In this document: positions 13,082 to 24,731 of the stretch, in pieces
Layout of the letters: every line of letters begins with the position of its first letter
Numbering within the stretch: the first letter of the stretch is position 1
Assembly: GCA_000149265.1 (NCBI GenBank)
Contig: CH003163.1
Coordinates: forward strand, 949,878 to 1,013,877
Source: Ciona savignyi
Taxonomy: Eukaryota; Chordata; Ascidiacea; Phlebobranchia; Cionidae
DNA: 64,000 nt
Reading direction: 5' to 3'
The notes under the pieces: generated by a model
The model's input: the letters and a program-made list of their open reading frames with translations, nothing else
What the model was told of the DNA's origin: nothing
Database searches by the model: none
Made by a program: the position numbers and the translations under genes

Positions 13082-13563
13082 TGTGATTTTCGTTGTTTTA
13101 TAAATTCTTTAAAGTTTCAAGGAGATTAAAGCCTTGTCTATTTGTTTTGTCCTAATAATCTTTGAAGCATTGTTATCATATCCAAGAGTATCTCGCAACC
13201 TACTGGTTGTGGTTGACGCGATACAACCTAATCTTGTGCTACAGCATATACACACGATACCTTTTACAATAATATTTAACATCTTCTTGTGTTACTTTTA
13301 ATTTTAAACATAACATACTGTAGCTATTTGTCATTTCGTTATTTTATACCGCACGCATAAGTACAACAATACACAAGTAAGGAACTCGAAGTTTCATTTA
13401 TTTTCAAAACACTGCCAAATCTGCTTAGTAATAACAATTGGGTAGATATCTATGTTGCTCAATGAAGCGTGAATGCTTGTCATATTTTTACAGCGGGGAA
13501 TAACCGAAATGCTTTTACCGCGAAACGGATTTTTGTAACACTATTTTAATCACTGTAGAGAGA
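13082..13563. promoter_or_regulatory. Shared intergenic region between divergent ECM29 and POLE4
   Basis: Only 482 bp separate the ATG codons of two head-to-head housekeeping genes, so this segment must hold the promoters of both. No other coding sequence was found in it. The POLE4 side ends in a pyrimidine-leaning stretch and TGTAG immediately before AGAGAATG, which resembles a 3' splice site (see findings). Confidence 0.6.
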
Positions 13564-14700
13564 ATGAGTGAAGTTATCACAGAAAGTGGGTCTCCGGAAC
13601 AATTAAAACCGGATACTGCGGCCCTTGATAATGAGACAGAAAAATCTGAGCGAGCAACTAAGTTACCATTGGCTAGAATTCGAACTTTGATAAAGGCGGA
13701 TCCACACGTAACAATTGCAAGTCAAGAATCCGTATTTCTCATCGCAAAATCCACGGTAAGTCCGGTGTATTATTTAAATGGATAGAGTAACAAGGGATTT
13801 ACAGGAGAGTTGCCCACACAAAATTTAATCTGCACTTGTGTAAAAATGACTATTTCTGTAATATTCGGACTATTTTGAGGGTCTATTGGAGTCTATATAT
13901 ATTATCCTTGTGTAACTTCTTTATATGTGTTAATTTTTTAGACATGTTATTTTTAGGCGACCGTTATTTAAATCCATTTCATGGTTTGCAGCTATGTGTA
14001 TATAATATTCTACAATGCAATAGGTTTGGTAACCCCACTGTGTATTAGTTGTAATATAACAATTACCCATGTGACATTTCACCCTGTATTTACTCACCCG
14101 GTAAAACATAGCTTCTATCTATTTTGACTTACCAGGTCTTATAAAAGAAAACTTAATCTGTATATTATTATGATTTTCTTTATAACAGTTGCCATGATGC
14201 ACATTGCTTGATTTTTAAACCTTTAGATGTCACCAAGTATTTCACGATTGGATCTTTCTTAATTATAGAAATATACCCACATTCCAACAACTGGAAAACC
14301 CATTTCTCACAATTAATCGTTTTTATTTCAGGAGCTCTTTATTGATAGTTTAGCAAAAAACATGTACAAAATAACACAACAGCAAAAAAGAAAAACAATG
14401 TACAAAAAAGACCTTGGTAAGTAAATATGCATTTAAAAATGTACACCTCCTAAAACAAAATAATATAAAGACAGTTAGATGTAAATACATTCCAAACTAG
14501 GTAAGTGAACTGTATTGGTAGCTGTTATGTACTTTTAATTCACTTTATTCTTCAAGAGTAAATCTAAAACACAATTTCTAATTTGCTAACATAACACCAC
14601 TTTTAGAATCTCTTATCTTTCTTGAAATTATTGTATATTTTTAGAAACTGTAATTGAGATTCTGGATGAATTTGCTTTTCTCGAAGGGACAACTGAGTGA
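13564..14700 (+). CDS. POLE4: DNA polymerase epsilon subunit 4 (histone-fold protein)
   Basis: POLE4 is a small histone-fold subunit that pairs with POLE3 in the DNA polymerase epsilon holoenzyme and is known to help pass parental H3-H4 to new DNA. Three exons (13564-13755, 14332-14416, 14645-14700) encode 110 residues, close to the 117 of the human protein. The acidic N-terminal tail (residues 1-32) is followed by the histone fold: LPLARIRTLIKADPHVT (helix 1), then ESVFLIAKSTELFIDSLAKN (helix 2), then KKDLETVIEILDEFAFLEG (helix 3 and the conserved family ending). The start is the first ATG after an in-frame gap and gives the usual length. A poly(A) signal AATAAA on this strand at 14930-14935 lies beyond the stop of the opposite coiled-coil gene, so the two transcripts probably overlap at their 3' ends. 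Confidence 0.95.
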
Positions 14701-14747
14701 ACCAATTTCCAAAGTCAAAATTTATGATTCCAAGCTAAAAACTGCCT

Positions 14748-16739
14748 TCAATATTTTCTCTTTTTTAAAATCCCAGGTCTAGGCTGTACTGCCACTGTGT
14801 TAGGGTTGGGTCTATATCCCATTCCTATCTGGTGCCTGGCTGATTGTTCTTCTCTAAGTGATTTAATCTCTTTTTTAAGTCTCTCTATTTCGTTGGCGGC
14901 CTCCTCTTGTATGTGTTGCAATTTCTAAAAATAAAGCAAATTACAAAATATATTATTACATTCATTAGTTAATCTTAGTGTCATAAACTGACATCCTTTT
15001 CCATTATTATCATGACTCTAAAACTGTGTTTAATAAAAATAAAAACAAATAACCTAAACTGTTGATGGTCGAATATTTGATGAATCTTTGTGAATATTCA
15101 CGGAAATACAAATGATAGCTTCACAATTCATTACAAAAGTAACTATTAATCAATAATGACTGCTTAGTGCTTACCCTTCTGAATATGTCATTATTATTTG
15201 CATGACTTGGGGCATTGCTGTGTAGTCTGCTCATTTGTGCTTGAAGCATTGCGATTTTGTTTTCATACTGAAGAAATTATTAATATGGTAATAATCTTCA
15301 ATATTACCAATAAATTTAAATGATAAAATTTACTTCTATCTGAAGTTTTATCATTTTAGTTCCATTCAATTTTTCGGTGTCTGAGAATTTCGTCTGCTGT
15401 TCCTTTAGCTGGTTGGATAATTTATCGATTTGAGCTTGCATTTCACTCTCTCTACATTCAGCTGTCACAAACAAATTAAAAGTAAAGTTTTTTTTAAGTT
15501 TAGTTTAAAAAATTTTTAGTTTTACCAACAGTTCCAATCCACCGATACAATGGATCCTGCCAAATAGCTTGATTGTTGGATCAAAACCAGCCGCTTGAAA
15601 AGTCGGTTTTGTCCTTCAGCAAATTACTATCGGACATCACCAGGAGCCGATGGATTCAAGTACTAAAACTTAAGAAACTTTTTATACATTTACAACACAC
15701 GCAATAGCTCTGGTATCCAAATGAGCCCAAGGTTGTCTGATGATTGTCCGTCGACCGTGTAATAATCCTCCTGGTTTTTTCATTTAGAAATATAAAATAT
15801 GAATAGTTCGTCAATATACAAACACGTTTTACACATTTTAAAATTAGGTTGTACCTACCAGAACTTACATTTTACAGAAAAATCCTTTCTTAACTTTTCA
15901 AGTTCAATTCTATGTTGTGTGAGCAATGCATCAACTTTAGACTTGTTTTCTTCAGTTTCTTGGTTTAATTTTACTTCCTTGAGGTTTGACAATTGCTCCA
16001 AATTAATGACTTGACATCTCATAGATCGAATTTCATCTAAAACAAATTTCCGCAAATTAAAATTTGATTCAACATATGAGAGGAATGGCTCTTGTGGCAG
16101 AATGCCATTTGATTAAGTGAAAGGTTAAAGAATTGAAACCACCCGTTGTGTTATACCAGTAATTTTGATAAAAAAACATGTACAGTTCTTGCATTAACCC
16201 ATACAACCAGCTGGTTTATAGGGGTTAAACAAAAACTAAGCAATAGTGTTTCTCCCTTTTGTCATCCCAAGAATAATTCGAACATGATTGACCGGTATCA
16301 ATCTGACATTTTTTGTTTCAAAATAAAACAACAGTTCTTTTTTTTCAAAATAAAACAAACTTCTACCTTCTTGGTCCAGCTTCGTTTCAAGTAAATTTTG
16401 CAACGAAACCACAGTTTCCTTCATGCGCACATTTGTCTCATTTCCACTGTCGCAAAAAGATTGCAGACGTGCTACCGTATTTTCCAGTGAACCCATCTTT
16501 GTGCGGAGGTCACTATTTTCTTGTTGCAGGTTGAAAATAGTCTGTTAACAAATGGAAGATTCGACACCATATCGAACTAAAATATACCGGTAGTTGAATA
16601 TAAATTATACGTGTACCTTTTCCCAAAACAAAATTTCTTGAACTATAGTGTCCAGATCTTGGAAAGTTTTTTTCTCGCCTTGTTTAGTATCTGCACACGT
16701 GGTTTTACATTTAGAATCTATCTCCATATTAGTTATCAT
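14748..16739 (-). CDS. Coiled-coil protein of unknown function, 287 aa
   Basis: Six exons (16617-16739, 16367-16541, 15869-16036, 15334-15461, 15175-15267, 14748-14924) join in phase with GT-AG introns. The product is rich in E, K, Q and L with heptad-like spacing from about residue 25 to 245, for example VNLEQL-type and EIERLKKEIKSLREEQ stretches. It ends in a proline-containing basic tail (RPNPNTVAV, then PGILKKRKY). No signal peptide or membrane segment is seen. I do not recognise the family; it could belong to the many ciliary, centrosomal or meiotic coiled-coil proteins. A second in-frame ATG at 16727 is an alternative start. The exon structure is well supported by donor quality and phase; the function is open. 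Confidence 0.8.
15535..15790 (+). repeat. Old Family B SINE in an intron of the coiled-coil gene
   Basis: The blocks keep the order of young copies: a tRNA-like head with TAGCTTGATTG and GGATCAAAACC, then TTTTGTCCTTCAGCAAATTA, then ACACACGCAATAGCTCTGGT, then GTCTGATGATTGTCCG. Divergence is high, so this is an old copy. Confidence 0.6.
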
Positions 16740-18230
16740 TTAACCTTCAAGCCTATATATTGTCGGTCCAACTGAGAAATGATGTAGGCTACGCAGCTTT
16801 AAAATAACTATACTTTAAATTACGCGGCAAAATGAAATTGATTCATCACTGTGACGTAACATAACTTAATAAATTGCCAGCTAAGTCGAATGGTTAGTTG
16901 CTAAAATTAACGACTGAAGAAAGTCTAACATACAATGTGAAATATGTAATTTATCGATTTTAATGCTCGAGATTAAATATGTTATACAGACATTTCAAAT
17001 GATTATTGATAAAATTGATAAAACTCCACTGCGGTTTAGTGACCAGCAGTTCATCTATGTGTCGATGTAGCCTACTTCTGCTGGTTAAATCTCTCGGTGA
17101 CTCCGGATCATTATTTAAGATCTGGCATGGCCAAAATCAACCATTTACTGTGTTGACTCACAGCAATATACTGCTTCCATATAACACGGAAGTTAAGTTT
17201 GAATATGTAATTCGGAACCAATTTTTATTGGCGGAAACAAACGATATAATCTTTGTTATGTATATGATGTAGGCCTATATATATAAGTGGCGTGTAACCA
17301 ATTATTGGACCTCTATGCGCAGGCGGAAATTACATGTGGTCGGTCATTGTATTTAAACAAGTGTTCGCTGAGTAACAATGGTACTGATTCCCAATATTTG
17401 TACGGTTGGAGCAATGAATATAAAAAGTTATAATCATTGGTTGAAAGAAGCATGTGCTAGAGCTCCGCACCGGTTTTTATGTTTATCTGTGAAGTTTTGT
17501 AATAATGCAGCAGGGGTTTTATTCTTGAATAATTGCGACCATAATAAAGCACGCAGGTAATAATTAATTCAGTATATGCGGGAACGACATAATATACACA
17601 AAAAGCGGCAACGGCTTAGAGAGAAAAAATGAAGTTCAGGAAACGTCAAAACCTGCGGTCGAGTTAAATCATTTTATATCCGTGTAAAGGGGGAGTTATA
17701 TGAAACTAGTAATACCGACGACATGGGGTACATAATAAACAATAACCACCGCAAAATTGCTGACTATCATTTTTCTTTCTTTGCGAAACCTTATACCAAA
17801 ATGACATGTAAAACAGAAGAACGAATTTAAACTAATGCCTGATTAATAACCTTTAATGCGCATATAAATATATATTGTTCATGAAATTGAAGACTTGTCA
17901 CAACCTGCTAAACAACCTTTAAAAGTTCTGCAATTTATTGCGTGCGGTAGATGTTATAAATAGTCATGTGTTATGTGTTTTCAGATTGTTGTTTCTTCCT
18001 TGTTGTTGTTTTTGCAGCAATATTTAAATATTCGGATGTTCTTAGACCTAAAACCAAAACGAAGATGTTATTTTTTGGGAAGATTTTACGCTAAAATTCC
18101 AAAAGTTACATCTAAAATTTTTAAAACCGATCTTAATTGGGAACGCAAGCAGTCTGTGTCGAAATTAAGACTGCAACATAAAAATGATGTGCACACTGGT
18201 TGATTTAAAAAACAAGTGCTAAAAAGGTGC
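16740..18230. other. Intergenic region; one weak plus-strand gene candidate
   Basis: The region lies between the head of the coiled-coil gene and the tail of the SLC22 gene. A possible plus-strand transcript has an ATG at 17378 in a good context (AACAATGG), a 60-codon frame ending in a donor-like CGCAG/GTAATA at 17557, and a possible acceptor TGTTTTCAG at 17985, which would add about 13 codons. A second frame at 17006-17272 is also open. Neither matches a family I recognise, so I do not call a gene. Confidence 0.3.
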
Positions 18231-21200
18231 TTACTTTTTCATGAGCACTGCCTCCTGCGTCGTTTGTGGCAAAGGAACGTTTAACGTTTTCGGGAGGAAC
18301 GCAAAAAGAGCGCAAGAAATCAGTATGACGACCCCCATGACAAATGAAGCGGCAATTGTACTCACTGGGTCACCTGTAACAGCTTTGTTTCAGCAAATGG
18401 TTCTGCGCGTTTTATAATATCGGTGTGGTAAGAATAAGAGATGTGATTAAACTGACATTACATATGTACCTGCAAACAGCACATAAGGAGCAGCCATGCT
18501 TCCAATTCTTGAAGTAGCGGTTGCAGCTCCAACTGCTGAGTTTCGTACGGCAGTTGGGAACAACTCACCAGTGTAAACAAACAACACATCAAATGCTACA
18601 GTATCCAGAAATTTGCTGATGGATACAGCGATAATTACAGCTACAGTGTTCCCTGTGAGACAAAATAATGATAAAATATATGTAGCAATATACAACACCG
18701 AAAGTCTTATCAAAAGCGTTTATATTACAAAATACATGTATCGCATATAAGGGGCATCTTCAGCTTATTGTTCGTTCCTCTAACAACGCAATATTTTTTG
18801 TTTACAGGATAGATTTTCCGCCATATAAAAACAAAGAGAACAAAATATATGCGATTGGGAAGTAATTCTCAAATAAAATCTTGGAAAATCATGACTGAAA
18901 ATACATTTTAAATGTGGCAAAACGTCTAAAATCACCAACTCTAAACATAAGTTTTTTTAGGAAATCGTTCACTTTCTTTTAAATAATAAGGGTGTGTATC
19001 CGCTAGGACAAGTTTAGGTGAAAAAAACGATTGGCTTGAAAGGGCCAAATCGTTCAATCGTTTGAGAAACGCATTTACGCAGTATAGTTGTGGGAGCTAA
19101 TTTACTTATTTATACTTCAGTATATTAAACACTTGATTTAAAATAAAACTTTAAAACATGCCGTGCATTTAAATATGTCGTGTAAGGAACAAGTAGACAG
19201 TTTACAACTATAGGCGTTGAATTACACCTCGAAAAGGTATAATATATACTTTTACCGATGTTACCTCCGCGTGACAAATAATGGGGCTATAAACAATTTA
19301 CTGAAGTGTTGTATTGCTTTAAAGATAAGTTTTAACTTACAGTTTGCAATGAAAGGTGTTACAGCTGTCAATATTGCCATAATGAAGGTCATCATCATGT
19401 ATAGATTCCGTCTTCCGATCTTTTCCGTCATGAAGTAATGCGCAAGATTTGCAACAAAGTCCATCAAGCCAATTAAGAACGCGTTCAGGAAACGATTTCC
19501 AGATAAACTGTTGGTGTTTAACCCGATCACGTAGTACATGAGACTGGTACTAAACCTAAAACAACACAATGTGTATATATTTTGCGTTGATACATTATCA
19601 AAAGTACGTTCTATATTAATTCGTATGTAATGTTTTTTCAGTCACAATTCCGAGGGCCGGACTCTTGGCTATGCCGCCAGGTAATAGCAGTAGCAATAGA
19701 TTTGATAGACTATGTGAAGAAAAAAATCTCTTCGTTAGTTCGGATTCTAACGAATATTTATAACCAAAATAGGTTGTTACAACACGTTCACAAAGTTAAC
19801 TGCATTTTAAACCCGTCATAAACGGACGCAGAAACTTTACCAAATGACAATGAGTGTGATTATTATATTAAAGCCAAATAAATGTAGTATTATTTTATCT
19901 TCTATTGGTAACTTTTAACGCGTATCGCAAAAATGCGTGAATTTCTCTTTATTTGCATCTAGGCTTCTACGCGAAAAAATGAGCACAATGAAACAGAATC
20001 ACTATTGCCCTGGATATACGACGCTGGTCTAATGCATCAACAGATGTCATGTACGTGTGTGTCGTAACAGCAACACTTTAAAATACTTTTAGCTGTTGCA
20101 ATTAATTTATATACAGCAATTATTTTCTTATAGGTGAAATATAAATACGACAGTTAAATCTGATACTGAGATGAGTGGTATAAACGCTTAATGTGGAGTC
20201 TTGGCAAGGAAAAATAATCTGTACTGTTGTAGTTTTGTGGGATACGACAGCTGTAATTAGTCAGAGTATATATATATGTTTTTAGTAATACATTGTGTCT
20301 AAGCAAATCAATTTCACACATTTTAATTAAAATCATTACCAAGCAAAGAAAATGATCAACATCCTTTTCAAGATCACCGGTTCTACTATGATCGTTTTCA
20401 AAGATTTGATCAACCCAAATCGCCCATCAACAGATGATGTCTTGCACATTTCCATTGTTACATCTATTTTGTCTGTATTTATGTGGGTCTTATTCTCTTT
20501 GGCGATTTTTAAGAGAACAGTCTTCGCCTCTTGTACGCGGCCGACGGAAGCTAACCAACGAGGCGATTCATCCAGCAACCTGTAAAACCACGATGTGTCT
20601 CTGTAACAAGCTGTACCAGCAACTGATAGTTGCACAACTAGTAAGTCTTAATTCGACTTAACACAATTCCGTAAATTGGCTCATTAGGAAATGAAGTGTA
20701 AAATCATAAAACCCACCAGAAATAAGGGATATAAAGCACACCAATAAGGCCAGTGAACCTCAAAAACCACCGCCAATCTCGGAAGAAATATCCAACGGCT
20801 GGCAGAAGCATGTAGCCAGTTGAAAAGCCAAGTTGCACGAAGAAGAACATGTAGCTGCGCTTGGATGGCTTCGTCATTTCAGTTGCTTTTAAAATAAAAA
20901 TAGTTTATTAATCATACAATACTTCGCGCAGTGCAGTGGAAAAGCAGGGTCATTTTCATAACAAGAATGGGCCTGGTCTCGATCTTTATTAAGACCACCT
21001 TTTTAAGTTGTTTAAAGCGCCTATACAGTTGCTAATAGAATTGTTTTGTCAGATACACGTTTTACTTATTTTTACAATAAAAGGTACAAATATAGGATAG
21101 AATATTCATGTTTATCCTTGTGAAAGGAAAACCAAGGGGGTTAACACACAGGTAATCTTCAAATCACCTCGCGCCCACCGTCGGGTTACCGGAGCCGTTG

Positions 21201-24200
21201 CAGTGTGTTGTGTTTAATTCACACGTTCCATCAATTTGGTAGAACCCATTAATCCGCTGGGTTCAGGCAATGTCCGTTTATTGTCTTGCCTAAGGACACA
21301 ACCAACGAGTACTGACTAGTTTCTTACCCTTCGGTTGAAAGGCGACGTACTAATTCACCAGACTATACACAGTATTTTTCTGCATCAGCGATATACACAG
21401 CGTTTTTCTGTAAGCAGAACGGTATATGCTATAGAATCACATAAAGGTTATGTTTATTGACATTAATACCATGTCATAGGCGTAGCATACAACACACACT
21501 GAAATTACTCCGATAACCCGATGGTGGGGGCGAGATGATCTGACGATTGCCGCGGGGTGCACCCCCCGGGCGGGGTTGTTTTTTTTCTCACAGAGATAAC
21601 AGAATATCCTTATCCAAGTGTGGGCTTAATTACTTAAGTAATATGCTTTATTTTGTACCGCTGGGAATTAAAGCATTTTTTACTTACCTAATAATACCGC
21701 CACCATAAAATTAACGAGTCCACCACAACCGCATACAAACATTATAAAACCGTAGACCGAAATAGAGCTGGTAAAACTAAGAGCAATTGTCGCCAAATAC
21801 TGCCAAGCACTAAATACCAGAAAAACAGTTTTTCGTCCAAATCTGTAACATGTTATATCTATGACGATCTAAGTTCATATTTTAAATTATATAGATGGTA
21901 AACTGATAGTTATCACACGACAATTGTAGTATAGACCATTTAACTAGTAGATTAAGCTGATGTCTACAAAGTACCTTGCACAGGGCACAGCCGTCTAGCC
22001 AGCGACTGGGTTTAACCCGAACAACCATTTAGCCGCTTGCATTTGCTAACGTTCTTGTCGAGTAACCGAAGTGATCTGACCAAGTAACCTAAGTGGCCTT
22101 ATAGTTCTAACAAATTCATGTCATACCTGTCCGATAGGAGTCCACCGAACAAGCCGCCACACAGCTTTCCCCCCATGTAAAGCGAAGTCATTAATGGATG
22201 GAGCCACGCTTTTTCACACACCAACTCAAACTACAGAAGATTAAAACAACGATTATAACCGCATATACATATTTGTGTTGTTATTGAAAATATTTTACAG
22301 AAAGAACAAAATCTATATTAACACGGTAAAGCAGAACATTAGACAAATTGTAAGACAGTCACTTTAAATAACGTCTGGTTTAGGTTAGGGGGTAGTTTTA
22401 TTGTACCAATTCCGCCACCCGAATTCATGGGCCACAGCCATGGTGCCATGCCCCCTCGATAAGCGTTGTATTATTTGTATAATTATAATTCTGTGCATAT
22501 TCCAACGCCTATTAGTGTTTTTTTAGCAACCGCACTCTACCATTAATTGTCTTGTCGCACACTGCTAACCTGTTAAAACAGCCAGATAATAAAATGAACT
22601 GCACGTTGCCTTATGAAGAGTTATACTGCCGAACCATCTCTTTTGTACCACTCTGGATAAGTTACGGCCATTTTGAAGAGCGGCGTAACGTATATATTTA
22701 TACCACGGCTGCGATTTAAAAACGGCACCAATTTTACTTTTCAGTTACTTTTTACCTGTGACGTTTTTGTTGTTTGTATGTGCAAAATTACCGAAGTAAC
22801 CTTTCTCTATCTGAAAACCCATGCAGTGGACACACTGGTACTAGTATTTTAATTCGTTTTACAATTAGTAGTCACGGTTTTGTAACGCCATACCTCAGTA
22901 ATGGCACTAGTCCCATCTTTTTCGAATTTCCACGAACGACATTTCGCCTTTGAAGAAAGATTCGGTAACATTCAATTCTTGAAATGCATAAATATATTAA
23001 ATATTTACAAAGGCGATTCCCGAATTTTAGGTTAATTAACCAAATATTAAGGAAAACATATTAATACCTGTATAGTTATCCGGCAGATAATAATTGTAAC
23101 ATTCGGCTCCTAACGCGTTGTCCGTTGGCACCAGTTGTCCAAGGAACGGTCAAGTTCAGCAAATATTCCTCGTCCAAAGTGCTAATATTACTATGATTGT
23201 TTAAAATTTCCTGGATAAAATACAATACCCCTGTATTAACCATTTATACGTTAAAATACACATTTAATTAAATTGTATATATATAATATTTTTGTGTGTG
23301 GTTTAAAAACGGAACCCAATTTTACTTTTCAGTTACTAAGGTTCTCAGTGGTTCTGTATAATGTAATGTAGGAATCAAAAAATTAATCGTGAAGTCGAAT
23401 TCACACATACATTTGATAACACCTACTTCTTCGAAGTTATAGTTTGTTAATGACTTAATTCAGGTATAGGCTATCCTTAAAGTATTTCTTTATATTTAAT
23501 AGTGCGCAAGCAAAAAAGATTTATTAACACCGGTGCAAGACTTTAGGGACATGCTCTTGGACCTTGGTACGTTATAATCTAAAAATCCCCCCGTGCAATG
23601 TGATATCATAATATATGATCTCCACACCCGAGAAGTAGGACTTTGACAGTAGGTATGTCATACTAATCGACAGGTAACCTTGTATCCATAATGGGGTTGC
23701 TGATATCTTTTAGTTTTAAATACATCGCGTGAAAACACTAAACCTGGGCTTAGGACATGATACTCATGTTTATCCTCGTGAATGGAAAAACGGAAGGGTC
23801 GTTAACATACGGGCAATCGACGGATTGCCTCTCGCTGAACGTCGGGTTACCATAGCTATTGTAGCGTGTTGTACATGATTAAGATGTTCCTTTGATTTGG
23901 TAGAACGAATTATTTTCCTTAGTACGGGAATTGTCCTTTGTCTTGCCTAAGGACACTCCCACTGTAGCTAGCTACCAGTTTCGAATCTACAACCCTTCGG
24001 CTGAAAGGCGACGTACCAACCCAACACGCTAATCGATGGGGCATTTTGTTGCAATGTTTAGCAAGATAACCAACATAAGCCTTGTTGATGCAAAGTATAA
24101 TATGGATATCATATGTTACTTACTGGTGGTATGTTGCAATGGTATTTAGGTTGATACTGTACGTATAGAAATTGAAAAGTAGTGAAAGCGTTTGGTATTG

Positions 24201-24279
24201 TTGAAAGCATCAGAAGAAAAGCGAGCCTCTTCTGGTATCTTCCGAATACGGTGAACTCTTCAAACTGATTTTCTTTCAT
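18231..24279 (-). CDS. SLC22-family organic ion transporter (MFS), with two apparent frame disturbances
   Basis: This is a 12-helix major-facilitator transporter of the SLC22 type (organic cation, anion or zwitterion carriers of the plasma membrane). Ten exons: 24124-24279, 23068-23210, 22894-22947, 22127-22230, 21688-21842, 20717-20885, 20340-20579, 19341-19555, 18470-18652, 18231-18373; about 520 aa. Family marks in order are FGRYQKRLAFLLMLSTIPNA (first helix), FELVCEKAW before helix 2, GGLLSDRFGRKTVF (MFS signature), LDESPRWLASVGRVQEAK (central loop), TGELFPTAVRNSAVG and SRIGSMAAPYVLF (late helices), and FLPKTLNVPLP near the C-terminus. Exon 2 (extracellular loop) keeps LNLTVPW in one frame and GAECYNYYLPDNYT in the next. 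The junction to exon 3 is also one base out, so exon 2 has two bases too many. Either this copy is damaged or the assembly has small errors. The substrate cannot be told. Confidence 0.88.
21092..21365 (-). mobile_element. Family B SINE in an SLC22 intron
   Basis: Nearly full length, sense on the minus strand. The tRNA-like head lies at 21320-21360 (CCTTCGGTTGAAAGGCGACG on the plus strand), the CCTAAGGACACAACC block near 21290, and the ATCCTAT tail at the left end. It lies about 100 bp from an inverted partial copy at 21460-21620. Confidence 0.8.
21460..21620 (+). repeat. Partial Family B SINE, inverted relative to its neighbour
   Basis: The sequence ACAACACACACTGAAATTAC, then GATAACCCGATGGTGGGGGC, then GATGATCTGACGATTGCC matches the 3' half of Family B in plus orientation. 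A GC-rich run (GGGGTGCACCCCCCGGGCGG) has replaced the usual AACCCCCTTGG stretch. Confidence 0.6.
21955..22050 (-). repeat. Family B SINE fragment
   Basis: The plus strand carries GTACCTTGCACAGGGCACAG followed by CTAGCCAGCGACTGGG, matching the middle and head-proximal part of Family B in reverse. The rest is not recognisable. Confidence 0.5.
23750..24045 (-). mobile_element. Family B SINE in SLC22 intron 1
   Basis: Nearly complete copy, sense on the minus strand. It has the tail at about 23758, the GTCGGGTTACC block, GGTAGAACGAATTA, the TTGCCTAAGGACAC block and the head CAACCCTTCGGCTGAAAGGC at about 23995-24015. It is more diverged than the copy at 21092. Confidence 0.75.
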
Positions 24280-24370
24280 TTTAGACTACCACACAATTTT
24301 GTCACTATCACACAATTCTACAGAGAAATAGCCGATTAAATTAGGAATCAGTTTAATTAACGCTTTAGGA

Positions 24371-24723
24371 CAGTGATTCCCAACCGCGGCTCCGAGAGCC
24401 GCATGCGGCTCCCAGCTAGCCTTCTTGCGGCTCTCATTGACCTTTCAAAATCCCCTAAAATATATTAGAATCTGATTCTAATAATAAAAAAATAAAATTA
24501 GTATTCTAAAATTACCCTTGCTTAGTTTGAAGGCTGGGAAAAGAGTTTTTACTTCATAGTTAAGATTAGAGGCAGAGAAAGTTGTGAAATGGCTGCTATT
24601 GTTACGTCACTTTTTTCTTAAACCAGTGTGTTTTCATGTTTTCATGAGTTTTTTCATGCGGCTCCATACGTATTCTAAAATTTGAAATTTGGCCCCGACA
24701 CTAAAAAAGGTTGGGAACCACTG
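24371..24723. mobile_element. hAT-type MITE with 8-bp target-site duplication
   Basis: This is a 353-bp non-autonomous DNA transposon. The left end is CAGTGATTCCCAACC and the right end is GGTTGGGAACCACTG, so the 15-bp terminal inverted repeats differ at one base. Direct repeats CTTTAGGA flank it at 24363-24370 and 24724-24731, the 8-bp size typical of hAT elements. Near the left end is the palindromic AGCCGCATGCGGCT. There is no coding capacity. It sits 5' of the SLC22 gene, beside a 30-bp leftover of a Family B tail (24729-24757). Confidence 0.92.
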
Positions 24724-24731
24724 CTTTAGGA

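Noticed and set aside
17006-17272. Plus-strand frame whose end (ILLPYNTEVKFEYVIRNQ) faintly recalls a carbohydrate-binding CBM20 strand
   Set aside because: Only a few residues resemble the family, the N-terminal part does not fit, and no splice partners were found.
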